A stretch of DNA of 64,000 nucleotides from Desulfobacterales bacterium. Its GTDB lineage: Bacteria; Desulfobacterota; UBA8473. Position 1 is the first letter of the stretch. Each line of letters begins with the position of its first letter. Positions 1-7,931 of this stretch are shown one piece after another. The stretch covers positions 1 through 64,000 of the forward strand of contig JACQWO010000051.1 in the NCBI GenBank assembly GCA_016209225.1, written 5' to 3'. The notes below the pieces were generated by a model, which was not told where the DNA came from, made no database searches, and saw nothing but the letters and a program-made list of their open reading frames with translations. A program made the translations under genes and the position numbers.

Positions 1-2
1 AT

Positions 3-107
3 TTTGCTCGCACAGTTGGAGACAAAGTGACGGCAGATGTGATCAGAAATTATATTAAGTATCATCGTGAACAAGAGAAATCTCCGAAGCAATTAAAATT
101 GTTTTAA
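3..107 (+). CDS. IS200/IS605-like transposase, C-terminal end (partial, runs off left edge)
   Basis: An open frame enters from the window edge and ends at the TAA at 105-107, giving the last 34 residues of a protein that ends in KLF. The sequence GDKVTADVIRNYIKYHREQ resembles the C-terminal helix of Y1 (HUH) transposases of the IS200/IS605 TnpA type, where a V-x-x-x-x-I-x-x-YI pattern precedes the end of the protein. A perfect hairpin starts 5 bp after the stop, as expected for the right end of such elements. The catalytic HUH and Tyr residues lie outside the window, so the family call rests on the tail and the hairpin only. Confidence 0.6.
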   Translation, partial: FARTVGDKVTADVIRNYIKYHREQEKSPKQLKLF

Positions 108-111
108 GATG

Positions 112-130
112 CCCCGCCCTGTGGGCGGGG
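112..130 (+). repeat. Perfect hairpin, probable right-end palindrome of the IS200/IS605-like element
   Basis: CCCCGCCC (112-119) and GGGCGGGG (123-130) are perfectly complementary around a 3-nt TGT loop. Its position immediately after the transposase stop suits the subterminal hairpin that the transposase recognises in IS200/IS605 elements. It could also act as a terminator for the transposase gene, although the T-run downstream is short and interrupted. Confidence 0.6.
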
Positions 131-278
131 TAATTCACTTTTCCTGGTCTTCTTATTTATTCTCTTTACCATAGCGGCCTCATAGACCAAACAGCCGCTT
201 TAAAATGGCTGGATAGGCTTTCAGCCTTTATCAGTGACGATGAATATAACATGGTAAAACTTTTGTTGGAGAAAAGCC

Positions 279-566
279 ATGAGAGTTAAATCCCTAAGAA
301 TTCCAGAGGACATGGATAAGGCTATAGAGTATGTGGCCAAATCCGAAAAAGTTGAGAAAACGCAATCGCTTCGAAAACTTACCCGAATAGGGTTTGAGTA
401 TTACGTGGCCAAATCTTACGAGAGAGGCAAGCTTACTCTTCGGGAAGCAGCCAAGTTACTCAATTTAACCCTTTCCGAAACCATTGATCTTCTCTCGGAA
501 ATGGGGGTCAAGGGAAACATTGGAGCAAAGGACGTAATGGAAAGCCTGCAGGCCATATCGTCCTAA
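279..566 (+). CDS. Orphan antitoxin-like protein: ribbon-helix-helix N-terminus plus UPF0175 domain
   Basis: 95 residues. The first ~45 (SLRIPEDMDKAIEYVAKSEK onward) resemble a ribbon-helix-helix DNA-binding segment. Residues ~46-90, with YERGKLTLREAAKLLNLTLS and LLSEMGV, fit the UPF0175 family, whose members are usually antitoxins beside a PIN-like DUF3368 toxin. GGAG about 8 nt before the ATG supports the start. It is the only complete gene on the plus strand. No toxin gene follows: its 3' end abuts the remnant of a minus-strand glycosyltransferase gene. It probably autoregulates its promoter if functional. Role inferred from family only. Confidence 0.7.
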   Translation: MRVKSLRIPEDMDKAIEYVAKSEKVEKTQSLRKLTRIGFEYYVAKSYERGKLTLREAAKLLNLTLSETIDLLSEMGVKGNIGAKDVMESLQAISS

Positions 567-696
567 CTCCTGTATTCTCAATAAACAACACTCTATTACC
601 GTTTTTGGCAAAGGTAGACATTATTTCCTGGTGTCCTTGCCAGACAAAATCCCAGTCTATGGAAGATATGCAGATGATGTTCTGATTTCGAAGCAT
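560..696 (-). pseudogene. Glycosyltransferase gene remnant (N-terminal ~45 codons only)
   Basis: From the ATG at 696 the frame encodes MLRNQNIICISSIDWDFVWQ, then QEIMSTFAKNGNRVLFIENT. This is the recognisable beginning of a GT-B (family 1/4) glycosyltransferase: a beta strand, then a 'whole village of helix' with a GNRVLFIENTG strand. Resemblance stops at GVRT near 560-566, exactly where the stop codon of the opposite-strand antitoxin lies. The open frame continues to 508 but encodes unrelated sequence antisense to that gene. The remaining ~350 codons are gone, so the fragment cannot encode an enzyme. It lies 18 bp after the shortened wecB. Confidence 0.7.
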
Positions 697-714
697 ATTT
701 TCTCGCGTTATTTT

Positions 715-1521
715 TTAACCTTCAAGAACTCTTCTCTGCTTTTTGGTCCGAGGATGAGTTGGAAAGATAACGGGTATCTGTTCCGATACTTTTTGTAAGG
801 CTTTTAATATCTTTAAAAAAGACTTCTTATCGTCTACATTTGAAGGACGGTGTAGAGTCAATAAGCAGTAGTTTATCATATTTTCTTTATTATCAGAAAC
901 GAGGTTTAACTTTCTAAGTATATCAGTTTTTGAAGCCTTTTCTCTATAGGCTGAAAGGGTATCTGTCATCACATCGCCCACCAAAAAAATCTTTTCTTCA
1001 GGGATGCCTTCTCTCCTCAAGTTGTTATTGCCGTCTTCACAAGTAGTAAATAGATAATCCGACAACACATCAGTTACTATACGGTTGATTTCTTCAGGCA
1101 TTGCTCTATCAAGTGATCGAAGGCCGGCTTCCACATGGGCAATGGGGATATGGAGTTTCACAGCGGTTAATGCACATGCCACAGTGGAATTAACATCTCC
1201 AACAACCACTACCGCATCTGGTCTGTCCCTAATAATAAGTTTTTCAAATTCAATCATGACTTTGCCTGTCTGTTCCCCGTGATTTCCAGAACCAACTCCC
1301 AGATAGACGTCTGGTTCAGGAATGTCCAGGTTTTCGAAAAAAACCTTTGACATCTCATAGTCATAGTGTTGACCTGTGTGAACCAGTGTATAGTTGATAA
1401 CGGGGGCAGATGAGATTTTGCTTTCATTATGTCTGTCAATGGCATTGATGATAGGGTCAATTTTTATGAAGTTGGGACGAGCACCGGCAACTAACATTAG
1501 TTGCATACTTTTTGAATTCAT
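715..1521 (-). pseudogene. wecB: UDP-N-acetylglucosamine 2-epimerase (WecB family), lacking the C-terminal third
   Basis: 268 residues against ~360-380 for the family. The family interconverts UDP-GlcNAc and UDP-ManNAc by anti elimination and re-addition of UDP. Present motifs are GARPNFIK (13-20), HTGQHYDYEM, GDVNSTVA, EAGLRS, MPEEINR, LHRPSNVDD and FPTHPRT. The protein ends at RRVLEG and lacks the last ~100 residues, including the TDSGGIQEE segment that binds the UDP moiety, so it is probably inactive. AAAGGT 8 nt before the ATG is a good ribosome binding site. I found no continuation in another frame, so this looks like a deletion rather than a frameshift. Confidence 0.8.
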
Positions 1522-1646
1522 AATAAGACCTTTGAATCTTTCATAAAATACATCCCTCTACCAGTACCGTATAAAATGGGAGAAGAGCCATAATTTGTAA
1601 AAGTTAAGGTAATTAGGAACTAATTGGACTAAAATTCCAGTTTTTA

Positions 1647-2318
1647 CTATTTTCTTACCCGAGCAACTGCAACGATATAAAACATCATCCATTTCATACC
1701 GATAGTATTAAAGACGTTTTCAATAAACTCTTCGAAATGTATTCCAAAAAATGGTAAAGCAAATCTAGATATCTTTAGTATGTTAAATCCTTCTTTTCTT
1801 AGAATCCCTGTTATCTTACCTTCCGTAAAATGAAATAGGTGGTCATCTTCCTTTAGTTTAAATCTAACTGCCAATTTATCATACACAGGACTGACAAATG
1901 AGATTATAATTATTCCATTTTTCTTTAATACTTTGTGGCTCTCTCTTAGAAAAATCGAAGGATTCTCCATATGATCTAAGACGGAAGCAGCTGTAATTAC
2001 ATCAAATACATCCTTCTTAAGAGGAAGACTTTCTCCGACTGCTTGTATAATCATACAGCTATTATCTGATCTTGACCTTATAAATTCTAGGGATGGCTCT
2101 ATCCCCAAACAGATACTTGTTTTGAGATTGTTTTTAAATTGATTTAACATCAATCCATCAGCTGCACCAACATCTAAAATTGATAGAAGGCTCTGATTTT
2201 TAAAACTCCTTATCATCTCTAATATTTTTTGTGTTCGTTTACGTAACTTATACTTACCACTCCTCTTAGTTTTTCTATATGATATGTAATTGAAACTCAT
2301 CCCTAAATTTAACCTCAT
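1647..2318 (-). CDS. Class I SAM-dependent methyltransferase
   Basis: 223 residues with a Rossmann-type methyltransferase core. Motif I ILDVGAADG is at 47-55, an acidic strand-2 end (GIEPS) follows, and ITAASVLDHMENPSIFLRE is the motif typical of Methyltransf_11 proteins before the KVLKKNGIIIIS strand. Probably a soluble enzyme that methylates a sugar or nucleotide-sugar, given the polysaccharide context; the acceptor cannot be read from sequence. A second in-frame ATG at 2300 (MSFNYIS) is an alternative start, and neither has a convincing ribosome binding site. There are ~130 bp gaps on both sides, so it is less tightly coupled than most neighbours. Confidence 0.8.
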   Translation of the reverse strand: MRLNLGMSFNYISYRKTKRSGKYKLRKRTQKILEMIRSFKNQSLLSILDVGAADGLMLNQFKNNLKTSICLGIEPSLEFIRSRSDNSCMIIQAVGESLPLKKDVFDVITAASVLDHMENPSIFLRESHKVLKKNGIIIISFVSPVYDKLAVRFKLKEDDHLFHFTEGKITGILRKEGFNILKISRFALPFFGIHFEEFIENVFNTIGMKWMMFYIVAVARVRK

Positions 2319-2455
2319 GTACTAGTTATTTTAAATAATGAATCTTTATTTACCACCTTGATATACCAATAAATAAATGCTAGATTTCGTTTACTACATA
2401 AAACGAAAATTGGATCCATCAATTAAGTGAGATTTAGTAATTATCTGTTCTTCTA

Positions 2456-3394
2456 TCATTCATTGTCAACCTTGGCTAGACTTATTTTGTTTCTTAGTAT
2501 CCAGCCTCCATACCCAAAAAATCCTCCAAAAACATAGAATACAGCAAAGATGACAGATGAAAAGGCGATAGCCTCTTCTTTTGGAATATTGATTAATGCA
2601 AAAAGATAAATCATGGCGGCTTCTCTGGTGCCAATTCCCAATATTGATATGGGTACAAGGCTGGCTAAATTAATTAAAGACATCAAAAATACGGTCATTA
2701 GAAAATCTATTTTTATACTAAGAGACAGTAGAATTAAATGGCATTGAATAAAATAGACAATATAGCTCAATACCGTGAGGAATCCCGGCAGGATAATTTT
2801 CGGTCTGGCCAAATCTTTGAAACCGGTTAAAAACTGTTCTAAGCTTATAATTAGACCATCAAATTTTTGACCAAAGAATGATACTATAAAATCTTTAAAT
2901 CTATTTTTAGAAATAAGATAGATAAAAATTGCTACAATTGCCAGGAATATGAAGATCATTGTCAATTGGTTAAGTTGTCCAAATATTCTCAAGTACCAAA
3001 TACCCAAGATACCAAATAAAATTAAAAAACATAAATCAAAAAGTCTGTCAGCCAAAACTCCTGATAATCCTTTGCTAAGAGGAATACCCTGGTCTTCTTT
3101 TAGATAAAAAATCTTTATAGCTTCTCCTAATCTCCCTGGAGTAACTATTCCTACGAAAAGACCACTCAAATAAGATATGAAAGTCTGGGATAGAGAATAA
3201 CTGATGGACTGAAGTTTTAATATGTATCTCCATCTTAAGGACTTGATAAAGAGTACAGGCAGATTTAGAAGAAGTACGACTATCAAAATATCAATTTCTA
3301 AGGTCCCCATAATCTGAGTCAATCGATGAAAATCGATTTTCCAGATAATTAGAATAAGAATTACAAATCCTAAATATTTATAATATCTTTTCAG
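2456..3394 (-). CDS. Lysylphosphatidylglycerol synthetase-type transmembrane protein (flippase-like, UPF0104)
   Basis: Polytopic membrane protein of the LPG_synthase_TM/UPF0104 family, with about 8 hydrophobic segments and the family signatures KSLRWRYIL, GIVTPGRLGEAIK and GVLADRLFDL. Relatives include the membrane half of MprF and putative lipid or polyprenol-sugar translocases. I place the start at a CTG at 3394-3392, just after an in-frame TAA and downstream of AAGAAAGG. This yields 312 residues beginning KRYYKYLGFVILILIIWKID, the usual first helix of the family. A TTG at 3322 would delete that helix. Substrate unknown; a lipid-linked intermediate is plausible from context. Confidence 0.75.
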   Translation of the reverse strand: MKRYYKYLGFVILILIIWKIDFHRLTQIMGTLEIDILIVVLLLNLPVLFIKSLRWRYILKLQSISYSLSQTFISYLSGLFVGIVTPGRLGEAIKIFYLKEDQGIPLSKGLSGVLADRLFDLCFLILFGILGIWYLRIFGQLNQLTMIFIFLAIVAIFIYLISKNRFKDFIVSFFGQKFDGLIISLEQFLTGFKDLARPKIILPGFLTVLSYIVYFIQCHLILLSLSIKIDFLMTVFLMSLINLASLVPISILGIGTREAAMIYLFALINIPKEEAIAFSSVIFAVFYVFGGFFGYGGWILRNKISLAKVDNE

Positions 3395-3418
3395 TTGTTA
3401 AACGCCTTTCTTAGCTTA

Positions 3419-4813
3419 TTAAGCATTAAGATAAGAGGGGGGGGTTGAAAATTTTGTTTCATGGAGGATAAGAGGAGTGAGACCTATACCTATTAAAAAC
3501 CAGAAGTGTCGCATAGTCAAAAGGTCAATTGTAAAACCATTTAAAAAAAATCCTATTATGCCTGCCAGTACACACCATAAAACGTTTTGATTCACTTTTG
3601 CCGAAGCCCGACTTATTTTTTTTGTTAAAAGATATATTATATTAGAAAAGAAGATCAATACCCCGATTAAACCGGTAATACCCGTTTCAGCTAATGCACC
3701 CAGATAAACCGAATGTGGATCAAAGGACAAAGTTTTTTTGTCCACAGAATCAGCATATTCGGGATATGCCTCAAAACCATAAGTGGATTTTACTTTTTCC
3801 CATTCGACGTTGTCTTTGAAATTTTGATTGTAGGTTCCTATTCCGACCCCAATCAAGGGATGCTTTTTAAACATGTTCAAAGAGGTCACTGGTTGCAAAA
3901 AATGTAGGCTATATGAATAAGATAAATTGACCTGTACTTCCCTGGTTAGCTTATTAAAATCAACTTTAACGGGGAAAATTACGAATATGCTGGTTATCAA
4001 TGAGGCAAGAAAAAATATTATAAATCCACAGAAGGCAACATATTTAATTATAGATAATGTTTTACTTAGTTCAAATTTTATTAAGATGAGAAAGAGGCTA
4101 AGCAAGATGCCGGTTATTCTTCGAGAACCTGTAAGGAATGCTGTTCCTATGAAAATGACAGAGATTGCTACTAAAATAATCTTAGAGCTTCTGTCTTCTT
4201 TGCCTATCCCTCCTATGATTAGTATCATTAGGAAAATAAGAGACGTGTGGATATAGGTTGTAAACATGTTGGGAGATATCAGAGTTGATTGAACTCGGGG
4301 GAAGTGATGTGCCTGTGATTCTATGGTCCCATAATATAACATAACATTAGACTTATCAATTGCCCCTATTAGACTTAACCCGAAAGCAACCATCCCTATT
4401 AAACAGATAAACAGTGCAGTAAAAATCCAGACATACAGTGCCCTTTTCAACTGTTCCGGTTTAGTCAAGATATTTATAATGAATGAAAGAAGAAGGATAA
4501 GATAAATAAAACCGGCCAGTTCAGTAAGACTGCTTCTCACGGCTACAGAATTTAAGATTGAAGGGATGAAAGATAGAATCATAATGAGACAGGATAGTTG
4601 TAGCGGATTTTTCTTAAAATCTCTTTTGCCTAAGAAATAATTGATAAGGTAGGCAGCAAAGATAACCGGAAATATTAGCTCAGACCACTGGATCCGTTTT
4701 TGTATGTGGAGAATTGTAGGTGACCATTGAAAAGGAATGGAAACAATATATATCCATAATAGCTTCTCTAAATGGTCAGAAGAGTGCCAGGCAAATTTTA
4801 CTTTTTTGATCAT
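3419..4813 (-). CDS. O-antigen polymerase/ligase (Wzy/WaaL-like membrane protein)
   Basis: 464 residues, nearly all hydrophobic, with about 10-12 membrane spans and one large periplasmic loop in the second half. The loop contains HPLIGVGIGTYNQNF and later DPHSVYLGALAETGITGLIG, the hallmark pattern of the Wzy_C/O-antigen ligase superfamily (PF04932). Such proteins either polymerise lipid-linked repeat units or transfer them to lipid A core. With a Wzx flippase in the same locus, a Wzy polymerase is likelier, but sequence alone does not separate the two. The gene begins 5' of the UPF0104 membrane gene with a 24-bp gap and was probably co-transcribed. Confidence 0.8.
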   Translation of the reverse strand: MIKKVKFAWHSSDHLEKLLWIYIVSIPFQWSPTILHIQKRIQWSELIFPVIFAAYLINYFLGKRDFKKNPLQLSCLIMILSFIPSILNSVAVRSSLTELAGFIYLILLLSFIINILTKPEQLKRALYVWIFTALFICLIGMVAFGLSLIGAIDKSNVMLYYGTIESQAHHFPRVQSTLISPNMFTTYIHTSLIFLMILIIGGIGKEDRSSKIILVAISVIFIGTAFLTGSRRITGILLSLFLILIKFELSKTLSIIKYVAFCGFIIFFLASLITSIFVIFPVKVDFNKLTREVQVNLSYSYSLHFLQPVTSLNMFKKHPLIGVGIGTYNQNFKDNVEWEKVKSTYGFEAYPEYADSVDKKTLSFDPHSVYLGALAETGITGLIGVLIFFSNIIYLLTKKISRASAKVNQNVLWCVLAGIIGFFLNGFTIDLLTMRHFWFLIGIGLTPLILHETKFSTPPSYLNA

Positions 4814-4821
4814 ACCGATAA

Positions 4822-4992
4822 TTATAACTTTCTGGCTACAATTAGTTGATTGAAAAGAAGAAAACCCATCTTTATTTTTCTTAGAAATTTTTCAATGGTT
4901 GTTTCAAAAGGAAATTGAGAAAAAGGAGAAACCATAAAGTGAGTAGCCTCTTCTATTATAAAGATACCAAGCAAATGGTAATGTTTTTTCAT
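4822..4992 (-). CDS. Small ORF of 56 residues, possible methyltransferase C-terminal remnant
   Basis: ATG at 4992 to TAA at 4822-4824, lying between the polymerase gene and a methyltransferase gene (12 bp from the latter's stop). The product ends IKMGFLLFNQLIVARKL, a tail resembling the last strand of class I SAM methyltransferases (a hydrophobic segment followed by N-x-hydrophobic-VA-[RK]K). There is no SAM-binding motif and no convincing ribosome binding site. It is either a remnant of a lost methyltransferase gene or a chance ORF. Confidence 0.35.
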   Translation of the reverse strand: MKKHYHLLGIFIIEEATHFMVSPFSQFPFETTIEKFLRKIKMGFLLFNQLIVARKL

Positions 4993-5004
4993 TCTTAAAT
5001 TCTG

Positions 5005-5667
5005 TTATTTTTTTAAACGCGATATAACAGCCATGTGGACAAATGTGGAATCATTTCTTTCAACTTTGAAACCAATTTTTTCTAAAAGTTTTAATATCTG
5101 AGGAACATTCCTTAGCCAATACATATATTCACTCATTTCATCAGTCATTATCTTCCTGAGTGATTTTGTTTTCTGAGAAATATTTGACAGGGGAGAGAAT
5201 ATCATTAACGAAGCCATCTTCCTGAAAATAGTGTTGGACGGTTCGTAAAATACGAAAGAGCCGTTATTTTTTAAGACTCTTTTTATTTCACTAAAACATA
5301 ATCTAAATTCATCCTCACCTTTTAAATGATGCAACCCCTCATTGACTAATACAAGATCAAATATATTAGATTTAAACGATAAAATTAAGCTGTTACAGAC
5401 TATAACCCGGCAGTCCTTTCGCGTCTTAGTAACGAGAGTCTCTGAGATATCTGAGCCGAAAACATTAACGTAGCCGTTATTAATTAACAATTCTTGACAC
5501 TCTCCTTTGCCGCAAAAAAGCTCTAAAATTTGCAACTCCTTCTTTTGATTTAATATTCCAAGCCTTCTAATAACCGAGGAATCTCTTTTATATTTATGCT
5601 TTTTATTGTCAAAATATTTTAAAAAAGCGCTATGCCACTCATCGTGTATTTCAGCTTTCTTTTCCAT
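5005..5667 (-). CDS. Class I SAM-dependent methyltransferase
   Basis: 220 residues. Motif I ILELFCGKG is at 47-55, an acidic residue ends the next strand (FGSDIS), and LVNEGLHHLKGEDEFRLCF followed by RVLKNNGSFVFYEPS is the motif II/III region of Methyltransf_11-like enzymes. The start overlaps the end of the upstream radical SAM-glycosyltransferase fusion gene by 17 bp, so the two are likely translationally coupled and may act on the same glycan or lipid-linked intermediate. The acceptor is unknown. The protein ends at a Lys-rich tail of normal length for the family, with no sign of truncation. Confidence 0.8.
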   Translation of the reverse strand: MEKKAEIHDEWHSAFLKYFDNKKHKYKRDSSVIRRLGILNQKKELQILELFCGKGECQELLINNGYVNVFGSDISETLVTKTRKDCRVIVCNSLILSFKSNIFDLVLVNEGLHHLKGEDEFRLCFSEIKRVLKNNGSFVFYEPSNTIFRKMASLMIFSPLSNISQKTKSLRKIMTDEMSEYMYWLRNVPQILKLLEKIGFKVERNDSTFVHMAVISRLKK

Positions 5668-7864
5668 TTTTTTTGGTCAGCCTGTTAAATACTAGTTTAA
5701 TAACCAATGCAACACCCTCGAACATAATTCGCCACGACATCTTTGAGTAACCAACGCTACGCTCTATAAACAGGATAGGGATTTCTTTTATCCTGCCGTT
5801 TAGCCTTTTTACATAATACGAACCTTCTATTTGAAAAGCATAACCTTTGGATTTAATATCATCCAAGTCTATTTTTTCAAGTATCTTTCTCTGAAAACAC
5901 TTAAAACCGGTCGTTACATCTGTCAGATTTATGTCTGTAAGAATATTAACAAACCATTTAGTGGTTTTAGACATTACATTTCTCCACAAGGATCTGTCTT
6001 TTATGCTAACCCTGTCAAAAAAACGCGTTCCACTAACCAGATCATAGCTTTGTGCGTAGTGCAAAAATAATGGTAGATACCAAGGATTATGAGAAAAATC
6101 AGCATCCATCTCAAACACATAATCCGAATCCAAATTGTCTAATATATATCTAAAACCATCCTTATAGGCAAAGCCCAAACCCCGCTTTCCCATCCGATGA
6201 ATCACATGAACATTGCTTTTATCTTTTGCAATTCCCTCGGCAATGTCACCTGTGCCGTCAGGAGATCCGTCATCAACTATAACGATATTGGCATCCGGCA
6301 AAACATCCAAAACATTCGATGTTATAGGAACGATGTTGTCTTTTTCGTTATATGTAGGGATGACCACAGAGACTTTCAGATTCCTTGCCTCATCCAAGTA
6401 AGTCCTGCTCCTTTCCAGCATTTTTTCAGCCTCTGTAGTGTCGATAACTATATGAGGGATTTGTAACTTTTGGACAACCATTTTTATCCCAACCCTGACA
6501 TATCTTTTTAGTTCTTCAAATGACTTCAACATCCGGAGTCTTCTAACTATAATCTTAGGCCTGAAATAGAACTTCAAGTAAAACTCTTTAGTTAATAAAG
6601 CCTTCTCCGATTCACTTAAATTAGACCATGGGGAAGGAAGGCGTTCATCAATCTTTTTCCCTGAAACATGTTCTCTCCACAGATCTTTCCCTGTAAACTC
6701 TATCATTTGTTTATCAAGGTCCGTCCCTGGTTTAGCAATAGTCCTGCATACCTGTATAAAATCCAGATTAAGTTTTTTTGAAAATTCAATTGTTCTTCTA
6801 ACGGTTTTATCTGTGTCCCCGGCATTCCCAACCATAAAAAATCCCATACTACTTATGTTGTATTTCCTCGTAAGATCAAGAGCACGAATAACCTTTTCGG
6901 GCACTATCCTCTTATTCACAGCATCAAGAACCTTCTTATCGACTGACTCAATTCCATAATATATCTGACGGCAGCCTGCAGCAGCTGCCTCTCTCAGAAT
7001 CTCATCATCAACGATATCAACACGAGCCCGGCATGACCACTCCAGATCATACTTGCGTTCCTTTAGAAGACGAAATATTTCCAGTATCCTTTTGCGGGGC
7101 GTAAACAGCACAGCATCAAAGAAATCTATTTCTCTGATGTTAAAATCTTTATAACACATATCTATTTCATCAATAACGCTCTGGGGTGACCTTACCCTAT
7201 GAACTGTGGGAATGGCACAGAATGTACACCTGAAAGGGCAGCCTGTGCTTGTAAGCATAATAGTGAAATTTTTCCTTTGTGATATAAACGAATAATACTG
7301 ATCATTAGGGAGAAGATGCCTTGCCGGATACGGGTAAGAATCGAAGTCCACAAGGTTATTCGAAGGTGGATTTATCACAACAGACCCTTCCTGTGTCTTG
7401 TACGCAACCCCAGGAATACTGCTGAAGTCATCATTATTCTCCAAAGCCGATATAAGCCTGGGTAAAGACTCTATAGCCTCTCCTACAATACCGTAATCTA
7501 TTGCATCATAAGAAAGCGTTTCTTTTGGGTATAGCGTCATATTGACTCCACCTGTAACCACCGGTATATTCAGGTATGATTTCAGGTAACTCACCCATTC
7601 CAATGAATCGTGAAAATGGTATGTCTCTGCCCGAAATCCAATCATATCAGGATTAAACCCTCTAATCCTTGCCAGAGCCTGTTCCTTTGATATATTTAGA
7701 ACACGGGCGTCAAGCAGCATTACCTCATGAGAGTGTTTCTCAAGTATAGCGGCTACATAAGCCAGTATTATTGGTGGTGCAACGGCAAACTCCTCATCTA
7801 CCGTACTTAAATTCTCAGAAAATATTTTAGGAGAATATGGTGGGAAAATTAGCGCTATTTTCAT
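5651..7864 (-). CDS. Fusion: cobalamin-binding-type radical SAM protein + GT2 polyprenyl-phosphate sugar synthase
   Basis: 737 residues with two complete modules. Residues ~1-140 form a B12-binding-like Rossmann domain (IALIFPPYSP, VVTGGVNMT). Residues ~200-420 form a radical SAM barrel with the [4Fe-4S] cysteines C209, C213 and C216 in CPFRCTFC, plus IYYGIESVD. After a basic linker, residues ~497-737 are a GT2 domain of the dolichyl-phosphate mannose synthase type: VVIPTYNE, VDDGSPDGT (DD at 531-532), MDADFSHNP (DAD at 587-589) and TTGFKCF. The second half should transfer a sugar to polyprenyl phosphate. The reaction of the radical SAM half is unknown. AGGGG 5 nt before the ATG is a strong ribosome binding site. 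Confidence 0.85.
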   Translation of the reverse strand: MKIALIFPPYSPKIFSENLSTVDEEFAVAPPIILAYVAAILEKHSHEVMLLDARVLNISKEQALARIRGFNPDMIGFRAETYHFHDSLEWVSYLKSYLNIPVVTGGVNMTLYPKETLSYDAIDYGIVGEAIESLPRLISALENNDDFSSIPGVAYKTQEGSVVINPPSNNLVDFDSYPYPARHLLPNDQYYSFISQRKNFTIMLTSTGCPFRCTFCAIPTVHRVRSPQSVIDEIDMCYKDFNIREIDFFDAVLFTPRKRILEIFRLLKERKYDLEWSCRARVDIVDDEILREAAAAGCRQIYYGIESVDKKVLDAVNKRIVPEKVIRALDLTRKYNISSMGFFMVGNAGDTDKTVRRTIEFSKKLNLDFIQVCRTIAKPGTDLDKQMIEFTGKDLWREHVSGKKIDERLPSPWSNLSESEKALLTKEFYLKFYFRPKIIVRRLRMLKSFEELKRYVRVGIKMVVQKLQIPHIVIDTTEAEKMLERSRTYLDEARNLKVSVVIPTYNEKDNIVPITSNVLDVLPDANIVIVDDGSPDGTGDIAEGIAKDKSNVHVIHRMGKRGLGFAYKDGFRYILDNLDSDYVFEMDADFSHNPWYLPLFLHYAQSYDLVSGTRFFDRVSIKDRSLWRNVMSKTTKWFVNILTDINLTDVTTGFKCFQRKILEKIDLDDIKSKGYAFQIEGSYYVKRLNGRIKEIPILFIERSVGYSKMSWRIMFEGVALVIKLVFNRLTKKNGKES

Positions 7865-7931
7865 AAAAACCCCTGGATACCACGCAGCGAAGCACTGGTT
7901 TCTTACTTTAGTTGACTGAATTCAAAAATTC

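Noticed and set aside
3927..4256. 109-residue plus-strand ORF
   Set aside because: Shadow of the polymerase/ligase gene; low complexity hydrophobic complement.
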